Below are positions 40,470 to 49,025 of a stretch of 64,000 bases of DNA, in pieces (within the stretch, counting starts at the first letter, position 1; each line of letters starts with the position of its first letter). Under the pieces are notes generated by a model. That model searched no databases, was not told the DNA's origin, and worked only from the letters and a program-made list of their open reading frames with translations. The translations under genes and the position numbers were made by a program. The DNA comes from CAAGNP01 sp045595965 (GTDB lineage: Bacteria; Bacteroidota; Bacteroidia; Bacteroidales; UBA932), in the NCBI GenBank assembly GCA_045595965.1, contig JAZOBN010000032.1, positions 69,226 through 133,225 on the forward strand. Direction: 5' to 3'.

Positions 40470-41171
40470 TTATTCATTACGTGGGTCAATATATTTAACA
40501 GCGCCTTGTTCTTCAGAGAAGCGACCGTAAGTGCCGGTAACTTTCTTAAGAGCTTCGTTAGCGTCTGTACCTTTCTTAATTTCTTCCATGAATTTGCCAA
40601 GGTGAACGAATTCGTAACCGATAATTTCGTTGTTCTTGTCAAGAGCGATGCGAGAGCAGTAACCTTCAGCCATTTCAAGATAACGGGGACCTTTTGCTAC
40701 AGTACCGAACATGGTACCAACCTGGCTTCTCAAACCTTTACCAAGGTCTTCAAGACCGGCACCGATAGTAAGACCACCCTCAGAGAAAGCAGACTGTGTA
40801 CGGCCGTAAACGATTTGTAGGAAAAGTTCGCGCATTGCAGTGTTGATAGCGTCACAAACAAGGTCAGTATTCAGTGCTTCAAGAATGGTCTTGCCAGGGA
40901 GAATTTCAGAAGCCATAGCTGCTGAGTGGGTCATACCTGAACATCCGATAGTCTCGACAAGAGCCTCCTGGATGACACCTTCTTTAACGTTTAGAGTGAG
41001 TTTGCAAGCACCTTGTTGTGGAGCACACCAACCGATACCGTGAGTGAAACCAGAGATATCTTTAATCTCTTTGCTCTTTACCCATTGACCTTCCTGAGGA
41101 ATGGGAGCCGGGCCGTGTTTGGCACCTTGAGCTACGCAGCACATTTGCTGCACTTCGTGTGAATAAATCAT
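40470..41171 (-). CDS. NifU-like iron-sulfur scaffold protein (GGGtGRT-associated)
   Basis: A 233-residue protein with a NifU/IscU-type N-terminal domain: the cluster-binding region has GIGWCAPQQGACKLTL and ETIGCSGMTHSAAMASEIL, and MCCVAQGAKHGP lies near the N-terminus. It differs from housekeeping IscU in having an extended C-terminal half (about 125-233) without a known motif. It is first gene of a two-gene operon with the GGGtGRT protein. I infer that it builds or delivers a cluster to its neighbour. Start ATG 41171. Confidence 0.88.
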   Translation of the reverse strand: MIYSHEVQQMCCVAQGAKHGPAPIPQEGQWVKSKEIKDISGFTHGIGWCAPQQGACKLTLNVKEGVIQEALVETIGCSGMTHSAAMASEILPGKTILEALNTDLVCDAINTAMRELFLQIVYGRTQSAFSEGGLTIGAGLEDLGKGLRSQVGTMFGTVAKGPRYLEMAEGYCSRIALDKNNEIIGYEFVHLGKFMEEIKKGTDANEALKKVTGTYGRFSEEQGAVKYIDPRNE

Positions 41172-41235
41172 AATTTTTATCTAGATATAAATTGTTTGTC
41201 TTTATATTTTCCAATCGGCAAAGATAATGCCGATT

Positions 41236-41265
41236 TTTGAAAAATCATAAATTACACTACCTTTG
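41236..41265 (+). promoter_or_regulatory. Promoter of the dipeptidyl-peptidase gene
   Basis: TTTG at 41236-41239 and TACCTTTG at 41258-41265 are 18 bases apart, matching the Bacteroidetes layout. The leader to the ATG at 41287 would be about 17 bases. Confidence 0.68.
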
Positions 41266-41286
41266 AGACAAATTGATTTTAATAAT

Positions 41287-43497
41287 ATGAGAATTATATC
41301 GCTTTTAACGTCATTGTTGCTGATATTCTCTGCATCAATGGACCTCAATGGACAGGAACTGACACTTGAAGATATCTACAAAACCAGAAAATATGGTCAG
41401 AGGGGGATTGCATCGATGCGCTGGATGAAGGATAATGTTTCGTACTCGACCCTTGAGACAAACAAGGAGGTGGGTGGACGTGATATTGTCCGTTATGATG
41501 TAAAGACGGGGGAGAGGAGTGTTGTAGTGCCCGCTTCGGACCTGATGCACGAAGGGAAAGCGATACAGATACAAGATTATATCTGGTCAGAGGACAATAC
41601 AAAAATGTTGGTCTATACCAATTCCAGAAGGGTGTGGAGAGATAATACGAGGGGGGATTACTGGGTTTTGGATCTGCAGAGAGGAGATTTTAGACAGTTG
41701 GGACAGGGGCTCGATCCGGCAAGGATGATGTTTGCAAAATTCTCTCCTGCGGCAGATAAGGTGGCTTATGTCTATTACAACAATATCTATGTGGAGGATC
41801 TCGCTACAAATCAGAGGAGGCAACTCACTTTTGATGGAAGTGACGAGATAATCAATGGAAATTTTGATTGGGTTTATGAAGAGGAGCTTGGAATTCAGGA
41901 TGGTTTCCGCTGGAGTCCGGATGGAAAAAGTATTGCTTACTGGCACTCTGATACAAGGGGGACAGGTGTCTTCTATATGATCAATAATGTAGATTCGGTC
42001 TATTCGTCGGTAATCCCTTTCCCATATCCAAAGGCTGGAACACAAAACTCTGCTGTCAAGGTGGGGGTTGTGGATGTGGCTACAGCCCAGAGCAGATGGT
42101 TTGACATCCCCGGTGATCCAAGGAACCACTATCTGGCCCGTATGGATTTCATCCCCAACTCAAATGAGGTGATGATCCAGCAATTGAACCGTCTTCAGAA
42201 CACCAACAAAGTCTTTATAGGGGATGTGTCCACTATGGAACTTGAAAATATCTACACAGATACAGATGAGGCTTTCCTGAATGTTCACGACAATATTGTC
42301 TGGTTGGAGAATGAGAAATATTTCACCTGGACCAGTGAAAAAGATGGTTGGAGACACCTCTACAAAGTGTCGCGTGACGGGAAGAGGGAGAGTCTTATCA
42401 CCAAGGGTGATTTTGATGTAATGAGTATTTCGTGCATCGATCCCAAAGGTGGATATGTCTACTATCTTGCATCTCCCCACAGTGCAATAGACCGTTACCT
42501 GTACAGAAGCCGTCTGGATGGGAAAGGGGAGGCAGAGAGGGTCACTCCGGAGGGGGAAGCCGGTTACCACGGATATAATATTTCCGGTAATGCACAATAT
42601 GCACTTCATACTTTCCAGAACTCAACTACACCCACTCTCTATGAGATGATCTTTCTAAAAAAACACCAGACAATAAAGGTGATGCAGGACAATAAAGCTT
42701 TGAAGGAGAGATATGATTCCCTTGGATTGGCAAAGAAGGAGTTCTTACGTGTAGATATCGGGGAGGCAATACTTGATGGATGGATGATCAAACCTAAAAA
42801 TTTTGACCCTTCAAAAAAATATCCGGTAATTTTCCACATCTATGGCGAACCCGCTTCATCTACTGTCCTGAATACTTGGTCGAGCAACGATATGTGGCAC
42901 CAGTTTCTGGCTCAGCAGGGGTATATCATTATGAGTATTGACCCTCGTGGAACAAATATGCCCAAAGGACGTGAGTGGAGAAAATCGATTTATGGGAAGG
43001 TGGGGACAGTGGGCCCTCAGGACCATGCAGAGGCGGTGCAGATCGTCTTGGCACAATATCCTTTCCTCGATCCTGCAAGGGTAGGAATATGGGGATGGAG
43101 CGGAGGAGGTTCTTCAACCCAGCATGCTCTCTTCAAATATCCTGAGATATATAAGGTGGGGATAGCTGTGGCCGGCGTCTCTCTCCAGAATCTCTATGAC
43201 ACCATCTATCAGGAGAGGTATATGGGACTTCCACAGACCAATTCTGAAGGGTTCTATAACGGCTCTCCTCTGAATTTTGCACAGAATCTTCAAGGCAAGC
43301 TCTTCCTTATCCACGGTACGGGAGATGATAATGTCCACTATCAATGTCATGAAATGCTGGTGAACAAACTTATCGAGCACAACAAGATGTTCCAGATGAT
43401 GTCGTACCCTATGAGGGCGCATGGGATATATGAGGGGGCAAATACCACATATCACCTCTACCAGACTATGTTGAAGTTCTGGCTTGAGAATCTATAA
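41287..43497 (+). CDS. S9-family dipeptidyl peptidase IV-like
   Basis: A 736-residue exported serine peptidase that removes N-terminal dipeptides, usually Xaa-Pro, helping peptide foraging. Signal peptide 1-23, then an eight-bladed beta-propeller (about 40-490; WVYEEELG holds the paired Glu that grips the substrate N-terminus), then an alpha/beta-hydrolase domain. The triad is Ser in GIWGWSGGGSS (about 605), Asp in GTGDDNVH (about 681) and His in RAHGIYEG (about 713). The ATG at 41287 is chosen for its signal peptide; the earlier frame start overlaps the promoter region. Confidence 0.94.
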   Translation: MRIISLLTSLLLIFSASMDLNGQELTLEDIYKTRKYGQRGIASMRWMKDNVSYSTLETNKEVGGRDIVRYDVKTGERSVVVPASDLMHEGKAIQIQDYIWSEDNTKMLVYTNSRRVWRDNTRGDYWVLDLQRGDFRQLGQGLDPARMMFAKFSPAADKVAYVYYNNIYVEDLATNQRRQLTFDGSDEIINGNFDWVYEEELGIQDGFRWSPDGKSIAYWHSDTRGTGVFYMINNVDSVYSSVIPFPYPKAGTQNSAVKVGVVDVATAQSRWFDIPGDPRNHYLARMDFIPNSNEVMIQQLNRLQNTNKVFIGDVSTMELENIYTDTDEAFLNVHDNIVWLENEKYFTWTSEKDGWRHLYKVSRDGKRESLITKGDFDVMSISCIDPKGGYVYYLASPHSAIDRYLYRSRLDGKGEAERVTPEGEAGYHGYNISGNAQYALHTFQNSTTPTLYEMIFLKKHQTIKVMQDNKALKERYDSLGLAKKEFLRVDIGEAILDGWMIKPKNFDPSKKYPVIFHIYGEPASSTVLNTWSSNDMWHQFLAQQGYIIMSIDPRGTNMPKGREWRKSIYGKVGTVGPQDHAEAVQIVLAQYPFLDPARVGIWGWSGGGSSTQHALFKYPEIYKVGIAVAGVSLQNLYDTIYQERYMGLPQTNSEGFYNGSPLNFAQNLQGKLFLIHGTGDDNVHYQCHEMLVNKLIEHNKMFQMMSYPMRAHGIYEGANTTYHLYQTMLKFWLENL

Positions 43498-43569
43498 CAT
43501 TGTAATTCTAAATTTGGTAGAATCACAATTAGTGACTTACTTTGCGATTTACTATTGACGATTACGATA

Positions 43570-44877
43570 ATGGAGATATTTATAATACTGTTCCTTATAT
43601 TTCTTAACGGTCTGTTTTCGATGTGTGAGATATCCTTGGTAAGTTCACGCAAATCGAGTCTTCAGGCAGATGCAAAAAAAGGGAGCAAAAGTGCAAGTAC
43701 GGTCCTTAAACTTCTTGAAGAACCCAATAAGTTCCTCTCTACTGTCCAGATTGGTATAACATTGATCGGTATCCTTACCGGTATGTATTCCGGTGCAGCT
43801 TTGTCTGATGATCTGGCTGCAATCCTCCAGGATTGGGGAATGTCTCCGTCTGTTGTGTTGCCATTGGCGCAGACTTTCCTTGTAGTGGTGGTAACTTTGC
43901 TCTCAATCATTCTGGGAGAACTTGTTCCCAAGCGTATCGGTATGAGCTCGCCTGAGAAGATTGCAAAGTTTGTTGCCGGTCCGATGCTCGTTTTATCCTG
44001 GATCACCCTCCCTTTTGTATGGCTCCTTTCAATATCCACAGAGGGGATAGTCAAGCTTTTTCGCATCAAGGAGAGTGAGACAAAAGTTACCGAAGAGGAG
44101 ATCAAATCAATGATTGCTGAAGGTGCGGAAGATGGCGAAGTTCAAGAGGTTGAGCAGGATATTGTGGGTAGGGTATTCTCTTTGGGCGACAGACGTATCG
44201 AATCAATCATGACCAGCAGAAGTGACCTCATCTGGATTGACAAGGAGATGACCAATGATGAGATAAATGAACTCGTACAGGAGAACTTGTATGAAGTTTA
44301 TCCTGTGGGGGATGGGAGTCTTGATGAGATTGTGGGTGTTGTTTTCCTCAAGGATCTTTTCGGTAAGTTGTCAGACAAGAATTTCAATATATCCCAGATA
44401 ATTCAGCCTGTTCAGTATTTCCACGAAAATATGGAGGTATTCAAGGTGCTGGAGGATATGAAAGAGAAACAGGTGGGTTATGGCCTTATATGCGATGAGT
44501 TCGGTATCTGCCAGGGAATTGTGACCCACAAGGATATCCTTGAGGGACTTGTCGGCACCATATCTGATGATGAAGATGAACCCCTTATTGTTGAAAGGAC
44601 TGAAGATGAAGGCTGGCTGGTAGACGGACAGTGCCCGTTCTACGATTTTCTTGCCTATTTTGAGGAGGAAGAGCAGTTTGCTGAGTATGACTTCAACACT
44701 ATCGGAGGTCTTATCCTTGAATTATTGGAGCACATTCCACAAACAGGGGAGACTGTCAATTGGAATAAATTCAAATTTGAGGTGATGGATATGGATGGGG
44801 CACGTATTGACAAGATTCTGGTAAAACTCAGAGAAGATGTTTCTGAGGAGAATCTGGAGGATTCCGAACAAGATTAA
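43570..44877 (+). CDS. CorC/HlyC-type CNNM-like membrane protein (DUF21-CBS)
   Basis: A 435-residue inner-membrane protein of the family often labelled hemolysin, probably a Mg2+/Co2+ transporter. A DUF21 domain with four hydrophobic helices (1-190; NGLFSMCEISLVSSRKSSLQ, TLLSIILGELVPKRIG) is followed by two CBS domains (about 205-330; MTSRSDLIWID, THKDILEGLVG) and a C-terminal CorC_HlyC domain with FNTIGGLILELLEHIPQTGE. The ATG at 43570 begins the first helix; 15 further bases upstream are in frame but unlikely. It is followed after 6 bases by the TapB-like gene. Confidence 0.92.
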   Translation: MEIFIILFLIFLNGLFSMCEISLVSSRKSSLQADAKKGSKSASTVLKLLEEPNKFLSTVQIGITLIGILTGMYSGAALSDDLAAILQDWGMSPSVVLPLAQTFLVVVVTLLSIILGELVPKRIGMSSPEKIAKFVAGPMLVLSWITLPFVWLLSISTEGIVKLFRIKESETKVTEEEIKSMIAEGAEDGEVQEVEQDIVGRVFSLGDRRIESIMTSRSDLIWIDKEMTNDEINELVQENLYEVYPVGDGSLDEIVGVVFLKDLFGKLSDKNFNISQIIQPVQYFHENMEVFKVLEDMKEKQVGYGLICDEFGICQGIVTHKDILEGLVGTISDDEDEPLIVERTEDEGWLVDGQCPFYDFLAYFEEEEQFAEYDFNTIGGLILELLEHIPQTGETVNWNKFKFEVMDMDGARIDKILVKLREDVSEENLEDSEQD

Positions 44878-44883
44878 AACGTT

Positions 44884-45570
44884 ATGAAAAGGGTAATAGT
44901 TGGAATCATTGCTCTGACTGTATCAATGATGTCACTTTCAGGACAGAATCTGGATATGTTTTTCAGTGTTATCCAGGGAGATAGTTTTACCTATACTATA
45001 TATTCACCTCAAGGTGACGTGGATTACAAATACACTTGCACCAACAAGGAGGTCAATGGGGCTGATCTGAGTGATGCCTCAGTGGTGTATCAATACCAGT
45101 TCTGGAAAGGGGATGGCAAACCCTTATTTGGGGATGATGGTGTAATGGATATGAAAATTACCCTTAATAGTGAAGGGACCACTTCTTATATGTATGATAT
45201 GAAGAAGTCTATGGCCATTCAGGATGTTGTAACTATGGGGGATGTCAGTTCTCTCCCTGTTGGACTTGAAGTGGGTCAAATTGTTCCTGACGGTAAGATA
45301 AATATCAAAATAAAAAACATCGGTGCCAGTTTTCTTATCACTGACAGGAAGGTGGTAGCGATAGAGAATATAACTACACCTGCAGGTACTTTTAAGGGTT
45401 ACAAAATGGAAGAGGTCCAGACCAATAAAGTTCCACTCTCAACCAAGTCTTTCAGAATAGTTACCTGGTATGCAAAAAATATAGGTTGTATCAGACAGGA
45501 AGTTTATGATAAAAAAGGGAGACTTCTGAGGACTCTTGAACTTACATCTGTTCAGAATTCAACTTATTGA
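44884..45570 (+). CDS. TapB/DUF3108-like exported protein
   Basis: A 228-residue exported protein with signal peptide (1-20, ending LSGQ). It is beta-rich and matches the Bacteroidetes TapB-family pattern: LPVGLEVGQIVPDGKINI in the middle, DRKVVAIENITTPAGTFKGY, then TWYAKNIGCIRQEVYDKKGR near the end. Function unknown; periplasmic. Probably cotranscribed with the CorC-like gene (6-base gap). Its last 29 bases overlap the 3' end of the convergent tdk gene. Confidence 0.8.
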   Translation: MKRVIVGIIALTVSMMSLSGQNLDMFFSVIQGDSFTYTIYSPQGDVDYKYTCTNKEVNGADLSDASVVYQYQFWKGDGKPLFGDDGVMDMKITLNSEGTTSYMYDMKKSMAIQDVVTMGDVSSLPVGLEVGQIVPDGKINIKIKNIGASFLITDRKVVAIENITTPAGTFKGYKMEEVQTNKVPLSTKSFRIVTWYAKNIGCIRQEVYDKKGRLLRTLELTSVQNSTY

Positions 45571-46114
45571 AACAGTGTCTGCAAATAGGTTCGTATTTGT
45601 CAGTCTCACCCAATTCCACAAGTTTGTCGCTGTTTGTAAGACGGTGTGAGTGCTGTGCAGGATCACCGCATCTTACGCAGATTGCGTGTACCTTGTCAAC
45701 ATGTTCGGCAATAGCCATAAGGGTGGGCATGGGGCCGAAAGGTTTGCCGAGGTAGTCCATGTCAAGACCTGCAACTATTACCCTGATCCCTCTGTTTGCA
45801 AGTTGCTGACACACCTCTATGATCCCGTCATCGAAAAATTGTGCTTCATCAATACCCACAACATCTACATCGTGGCACAGGAGCAGTATGCTGCTTGATG
45901 CCTCCACAGGGGTAGAGAGGATCGAATTGGCATTGTGGGAAACAACCTCCTCTTCCGAGTAGCGTACATCTATCATAGGTTTGAAAATCTCGACTCTGAG
46001 ATTTGCAAATTTTGCTCTGCGCAGCCTTCTGATAAGTTCCTCAGTTTTACCTGAGAACATAGAGCCACATATCACCTCTATATGGCCCGATTTTTTTGCG
46101 TTTTCTAAAAACAT
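45542..46114 (-). CDS. tdk: Thymidine kinase (type II)
   Basis: A 190-residue salvage enzyme phosphorylating thymidine to dTMP. The P-loop GSMFSGKTEELIRR (about 16-29), the VGIDEAQFFDDGI motif with the catalytic Glu (about 94-106), the lasso LDMDYLGKPFGPM, and two zinc-binding Cys pairs (CVRCGDPAQHSHR and the C-terminal CRHC) are all present. It is complete despite sharing 29 bases with the opposite gene's 3' end. A -7-type TAACTTTG lies upstream on the minus strand. Confidence 0.96.
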   Translation of the reverse strand: MFLENAKKSGHIEVICGSMFSGKTEELIRRLRRAKFANLRVEIFKPMIDVRYSEEEVVSHNANSILSTPVEASSSILLLCHDVDVVGIDEAQFFDDGIIEVCQQLANRGIRVIVAGLDMDYLGKPFGPMPTLMAIAEHVDKVHAICVRCGDPAQHSHRLTNSDKLVELGETDKYEPICRHCFNKLNSEQM

Positions 46115-46167
46115 TTAAGTATTTTTGTGGGTAAACTTTATTGGACAAAGTTAAATAAAAACTCATA

Positions 46168-46746
46168 ATGGCAGAGAGAATTTTAGAGATAAAGTCGCTT
46201 ATTTTACAATTGTCTTCTCTATTGGAGGGGGAGTTGAATGCGCAGAGAAATGAAATAGAGCAACTTAAGCGGAGGATTGAGGAGCTTGAAAAAAGAGAGG
46301 TGCAAGTGGTGGTACAAGAGCCCGAAATAGAGGTTGACCCCATAGAGGAAGATGAACCTCACTTTGAGGTGCAGGATTTGAGTGAAGAGCTTGTCAGGAC
46401 ACCAACAAAAGCTCCAGAGACAATAACCTCTCTTGCCGATCTGTTTGCACACAGGAATACTTTGGCAGATGCTGCACAGAACAGCAGATGCTCGTGGATG
46501 ATTGATATTCCCGGTCCCAAAGTGAATACAATTTTTGAAGCCCTCTCACTGAATGACAGACTTACCTTTATTAGGGAGATGTTTGATGGTGATAGTGAGC
46601 AATTCAATATTACCCTCGAGAGGATAGATGAGACATCCTCTTTTGAAGAGGTGGTGAGTGATATGAGGTCTGCATATCCAGAATGGGATGAGAATTCGGA
46701 TATTGTGTACCGTTTTTATATGATTGTGAGGAGAAAATTCAGATAA
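46168..46746 (+). CDS. Hypothetical coiled-coil protein
   Basis: A 192-residue cytoplasmic protein. Residues about 1-47 are a strong coiled coil (LILQLSSLLEGELNAQRNEI continuing to EELEKREV), followed by an acidic linker rich in Glu/Pro (about 48-75), then a globular C-terminal domain: LADLFAHRNTLADA, IFEALSLNDRLTFIREMFDG and YPEWDENSDIVYRFYMIVRR. I know similar proteins from other Bacteroidales next to rsmI but no function. It ends 4 bases before rsmI, so the two are cotranscribed. Confidence 0.75.
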   Translation: MAERILEIKSLILQLSSLLEGELNAQRNEIEQLKRRIEELEKREVQVVVQEPEIEVDPIEEDEPHFEVQDLSEELVRTPTKAPETITSLADLFAHRNTLADAAQNSRCSWMIDIPGPKVNTIFEALSLNDRLTFIREMFDGDSEQFNITLERIDETSSFEEVVSDMRSAYPEWDENSDIVYRFYMIVRRKFR

Positions 46747-46750
46747 AGAT

Positions 46751-47446
46751 ATGGGAAAACTGTACATAGTTCCCACACCTGTGGGGAATTTGGAGGATAT
46801 GACTTTCAGGGCCATCAGGGTGCTGAAAGAGGTGGATGTGATTTTTGCGGAGGATACACGTACAAGTTCGGTCCTTCTGAAGAGATATGAGATTCAGACC
46901 AGGACAATGTCCCATCATAAGTTCAACGAGCACAAAACATCTGAGGCTATCTGCGAAAGGATTCTAGCAGGTTCTGACGTCGCACTCATCTCAGATGCCG
47001 GTACTCCCGGAATCTCTGATCCGGGGTTTTTCCTTGTGAGAAGTTGTGTAGAGCATGGTATTGAAGTGGAGACACTTCCAGGTGCCACAGCATTTGTCCC
47101 GGCTCTGGTAAATTCGGGGTTTCCCTGTGACCGGTTTGCTTTTGAGGGGTTTCTCCCTGTCAAGAAGGGGAGACAAACCAAATTGACAGAACTGGCACAA
47201 GAACCCAGAACAATGATCTTTTATGAATCCCCCTATCGCCTTGTTAAAACCCTAACACAGATGTGTGAGTTTTTCGGTGGGGAGAGGAGGGCATCTGTCT
47301 CTCGTGAAATCAGTAAAATACATGAAGAGACCCGCCGCGGTACCCTTGCGGAACTCAGTCAATGGTACTCGGCGAATGAACCAAAAGGCGAAATAGTGTT
47401 GATTGTGGAGGGGAGAGATTATGTGGGGAAAAGAGAAAATATCTAA
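46751..47446 (+). CDS. rsmI: 16S rRNA (cytidine(1402)-2'-O)-methyltransferase
   Basis: A 231-residue SAM-dependent enzyme methylating the ribose of C1402 in the decoding centre of the 30S subunit. Family marks: LYIVPTPVGNLEDMTFRAIR at the start, FAEDTRTSSVLLKRY, ALISDAGTPGISDPG, LPGATAFVPALVNSG and FYESPYRL. Its 3' end overlaps the next gene by 26 bases. It lacks the C-terminal helical domain of longer members, as usual in Bacteroidetes. Confidence 0.95.
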   Translation: MGKLYIVPTPVGNLEDMTFRAIRVLKEVDVIFAEDTRTSSVLLKRYEIQTRTMSHHKFNEHKTSEAICERILAGSDVALISDAGTPGISDPGFFLVRSCVEHGIEVETLPGATAFVPALVNSGFPCDRFAFEGFLPVKKGRQTKLTELAQEPRTMIFYESPYRLVKTLTQMCEFFGGERRASVSREISKIHEETRRGTLAELSQWYSANEPKGEIVLIVEGRDYVGKRENI

Positions 47447-48044
47447 ATCGCTGTCTATAGGGGTTTTATCACTTTCATTTGTAATGTTGTTTTCCCAATT
47501 TGCCCTCTTTGCCGTGAGGGTGGTGGAGGTGCACAGGTACAATGTTGCACTTCTGGAAGATTCACTGGCAACAGGTCAGGATACCGTCAGACGTGGATTT
47601 TTTGTTCTTGAGAAGCTCCCTCCCAAACCTTCATATCCTCAGCAGAGGCCCAAAGTGGAGTTAAACAGTGCAGATACCACCGCTTTGAAAACCCTCTATG
47701 GGATAGGGTCGTACTATGCAAGGAAAATTGTCGAATTCAGGGAAAAGATAGGGTCATTTGCAAATTGTGAGCAGCTGATGGATGTTTATGGGATAGACTC
47801 TGCCCGTTTTGTCTCCCTCCGCGACAGGATCTATGTCGATACTTCACTGATTGTCCCGATTGATTTGTATAGAATGCCGCTTGACAGCATGTCCAGACAT
47901 CCATACATAGGGAGATATGCAGCACGGGGGATAGAGCGCTACCGCCGCACAGTGGACAGTGCATCCTTTTCAATAGATGCTTTGGTAGAAAATGGGATAC
48001 TGCACCCGGCTTATGCACAGAGGTTGAAATTGTACAGGAGATAA
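47421..48044 (+). CDS. Helix-hairpin-helix (ComEA-like) membrane-anchored protein
   Basis: A 207-residue protein with one N-terminal TM (about 8-32) and two helix-hairpin-helix units: VELNSADTTALKTLYGIGSY continuing to FREKIGSFANCEQLMDVYGI (about 81-125), and a second, weaker one near LDSMSRHPYIGRYAARGIERY. HhH proteins of the ComEA type bind DNA without sequence specificity, in the periplasm when anchored this way. A role in DNA uptake or surface DNA handling is inference. The ATG at 47421 is used (a TTG at 47403 is the alternative). Confidence 0.82.
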   Translation: MWGKEKISKSLSIGVLSLSFVMLFSQFALFAVRVVEVHRYNVALLEDSLATGQDTVRRGFFVLEKLPPKPSYPQQRPKVELNSADTTALKTLYGIGSYYARKIVEFREKIGSFANCEQLMDVYGIDSARFVSLRDRIYVDTSLIVPIDLYRMPLDSMSRHPYIGRYAARGIERYRRTVDSASFSIDALVENGILHPAYAQRLKLYRR

Positions 48045-48103
48045 TATTTGATTTCTTCGTCAAATAAAATATATTTGTAGGTTAAAACTTTTATTTATTG
48101 ACG

Positions 48104-49024
48104 ATGAATGTAATTGAGTGCAGGAATATCGTCAAGCAGTTCGGAAATTTCAGAGCTCTTGATGATGTCTCTATAGCAGTGCCTGAGGGTAAGATATTTG
48201 GCCTGCTGGGCCCTAATGGGGCTGGAAAAACAACCCTCATCCGTATCATTAACCAGATTACCATTCCCGATTCTGGTGAGGTCTATTTCGGAGGAAATGT
48301 GGCTCAGCCTGATGATGTATATAAAATTGGTTACCTTCCTGAAGAGAGAGGCCTTTACAAAAAAATGAAGGTAGGTGAACAGGCTTTGTATCTTGCCCGT
48401 CTGAAAGGGATGTCTTCATCACAAGCAGAGGCTGAATTGAAAAAATGGTTTGTTAAATTCGGCATCCAGTCGTGGTGGGGAAAGAAAGTTGAAGAACTTT
48501 CCAAAGGTATGGCCCAGAAGGTGCAGTTCATAACAACAATACTTCACAGACCTAAACTTCTTATTCTGGATGAACCGTTCTCAGGGTTTGACCCTGTGAA
48601 TGCACAGCTGGTAAGGGATGAGATACTCGCCCTTAAAGAGGAGGGGACTTCGATTATCCTCTCTACTCACAATATGGAGTCGGTGGAGGCTTTGTGTGAT
48701 CAGATAGCTTTGATCAATAAAGCAAAACTTGTAGTAACAGGTGAAGTTGATGCTATCCGCAAGGAGCATGGACAGAACCAGATGGAACTTATCTACAGAG
48801 GGGAGTCACCTATCGATTTCTCCGGATCGGAACTCATCATCAACTCTTTTGACCAGGAGTATAAAGGGAACAGAAGGGCTGTGATAGAGGTGCCTAAAGA
48901 GACCGTTTCTGGTGCAGTTATGGGCGAAATCCTGAAATATACACAGGATGTGGTATCATTCAAGGAGTTGATTCCAAGTATGAACGATATATTTATCAAA
49001 CTTGTAAGTGGGGAGGCTAAATAA
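48104..49024 (+). CDS. ABC transporter ATPase (NatA-like)
   Basis: A 306-residue ATP-binding subunit. Walker A GPNGAGKTTLIRI (about 37-49), signature ELSKGMAQKVQF, Walker B LLILDEPFSGFDP and H-loop STHNMESVEALCDQ. The C-terminal 90 residues form the extra regulatory domain common in the NatA group (DUF4162-like). It works with the ABC-2 permease whose gene starts one base after its stop. ATG 48104 is used instead of a TTG two codons earlier. Confidence 0.94.
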   Translation: MNVIECRNIVKQFGNFRALDDVSIAVPEGKIFGLLGPNGAGKTTLIRIINQITIPDSGEVYFGGNVAQPDDVYKIGYLPEERGLYKKMKVGEQALYLARLKGMSSSQAEAELKKWFVKFGIQSWWGKKVEELSKGMAQKVQFITTILHRPKLLILDEPFSGFDPVNAQLVRDEILALKEEGTSIILSTHNMESVEALCDQIALINKAKLVVTGEVDAIRKEHGQNQMELIYRGESPIDFSGSELIINSFDQEYKGNRRAVIEVPKETVSGAVMGEILKYTQDVVSFKELIPSMNDIFIKLVSGEAK

Positions 49025-49025
49025 T

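Noticed and set aside
40071..40820. 249-codon frame antisense to the GGGtGRT and NifU-like genes
   Set aside because: Shadow of two well-supported genes; Ser/Phe-rich composition without a known motif.
43499..43530. Inverted repeat ATTGTAATTCT / AGAATCACAAT after the dipeptidyl peptidase gene as a terminator
   Set aside because: One mismatch, AT-rich stem and no T run; too weak to call.
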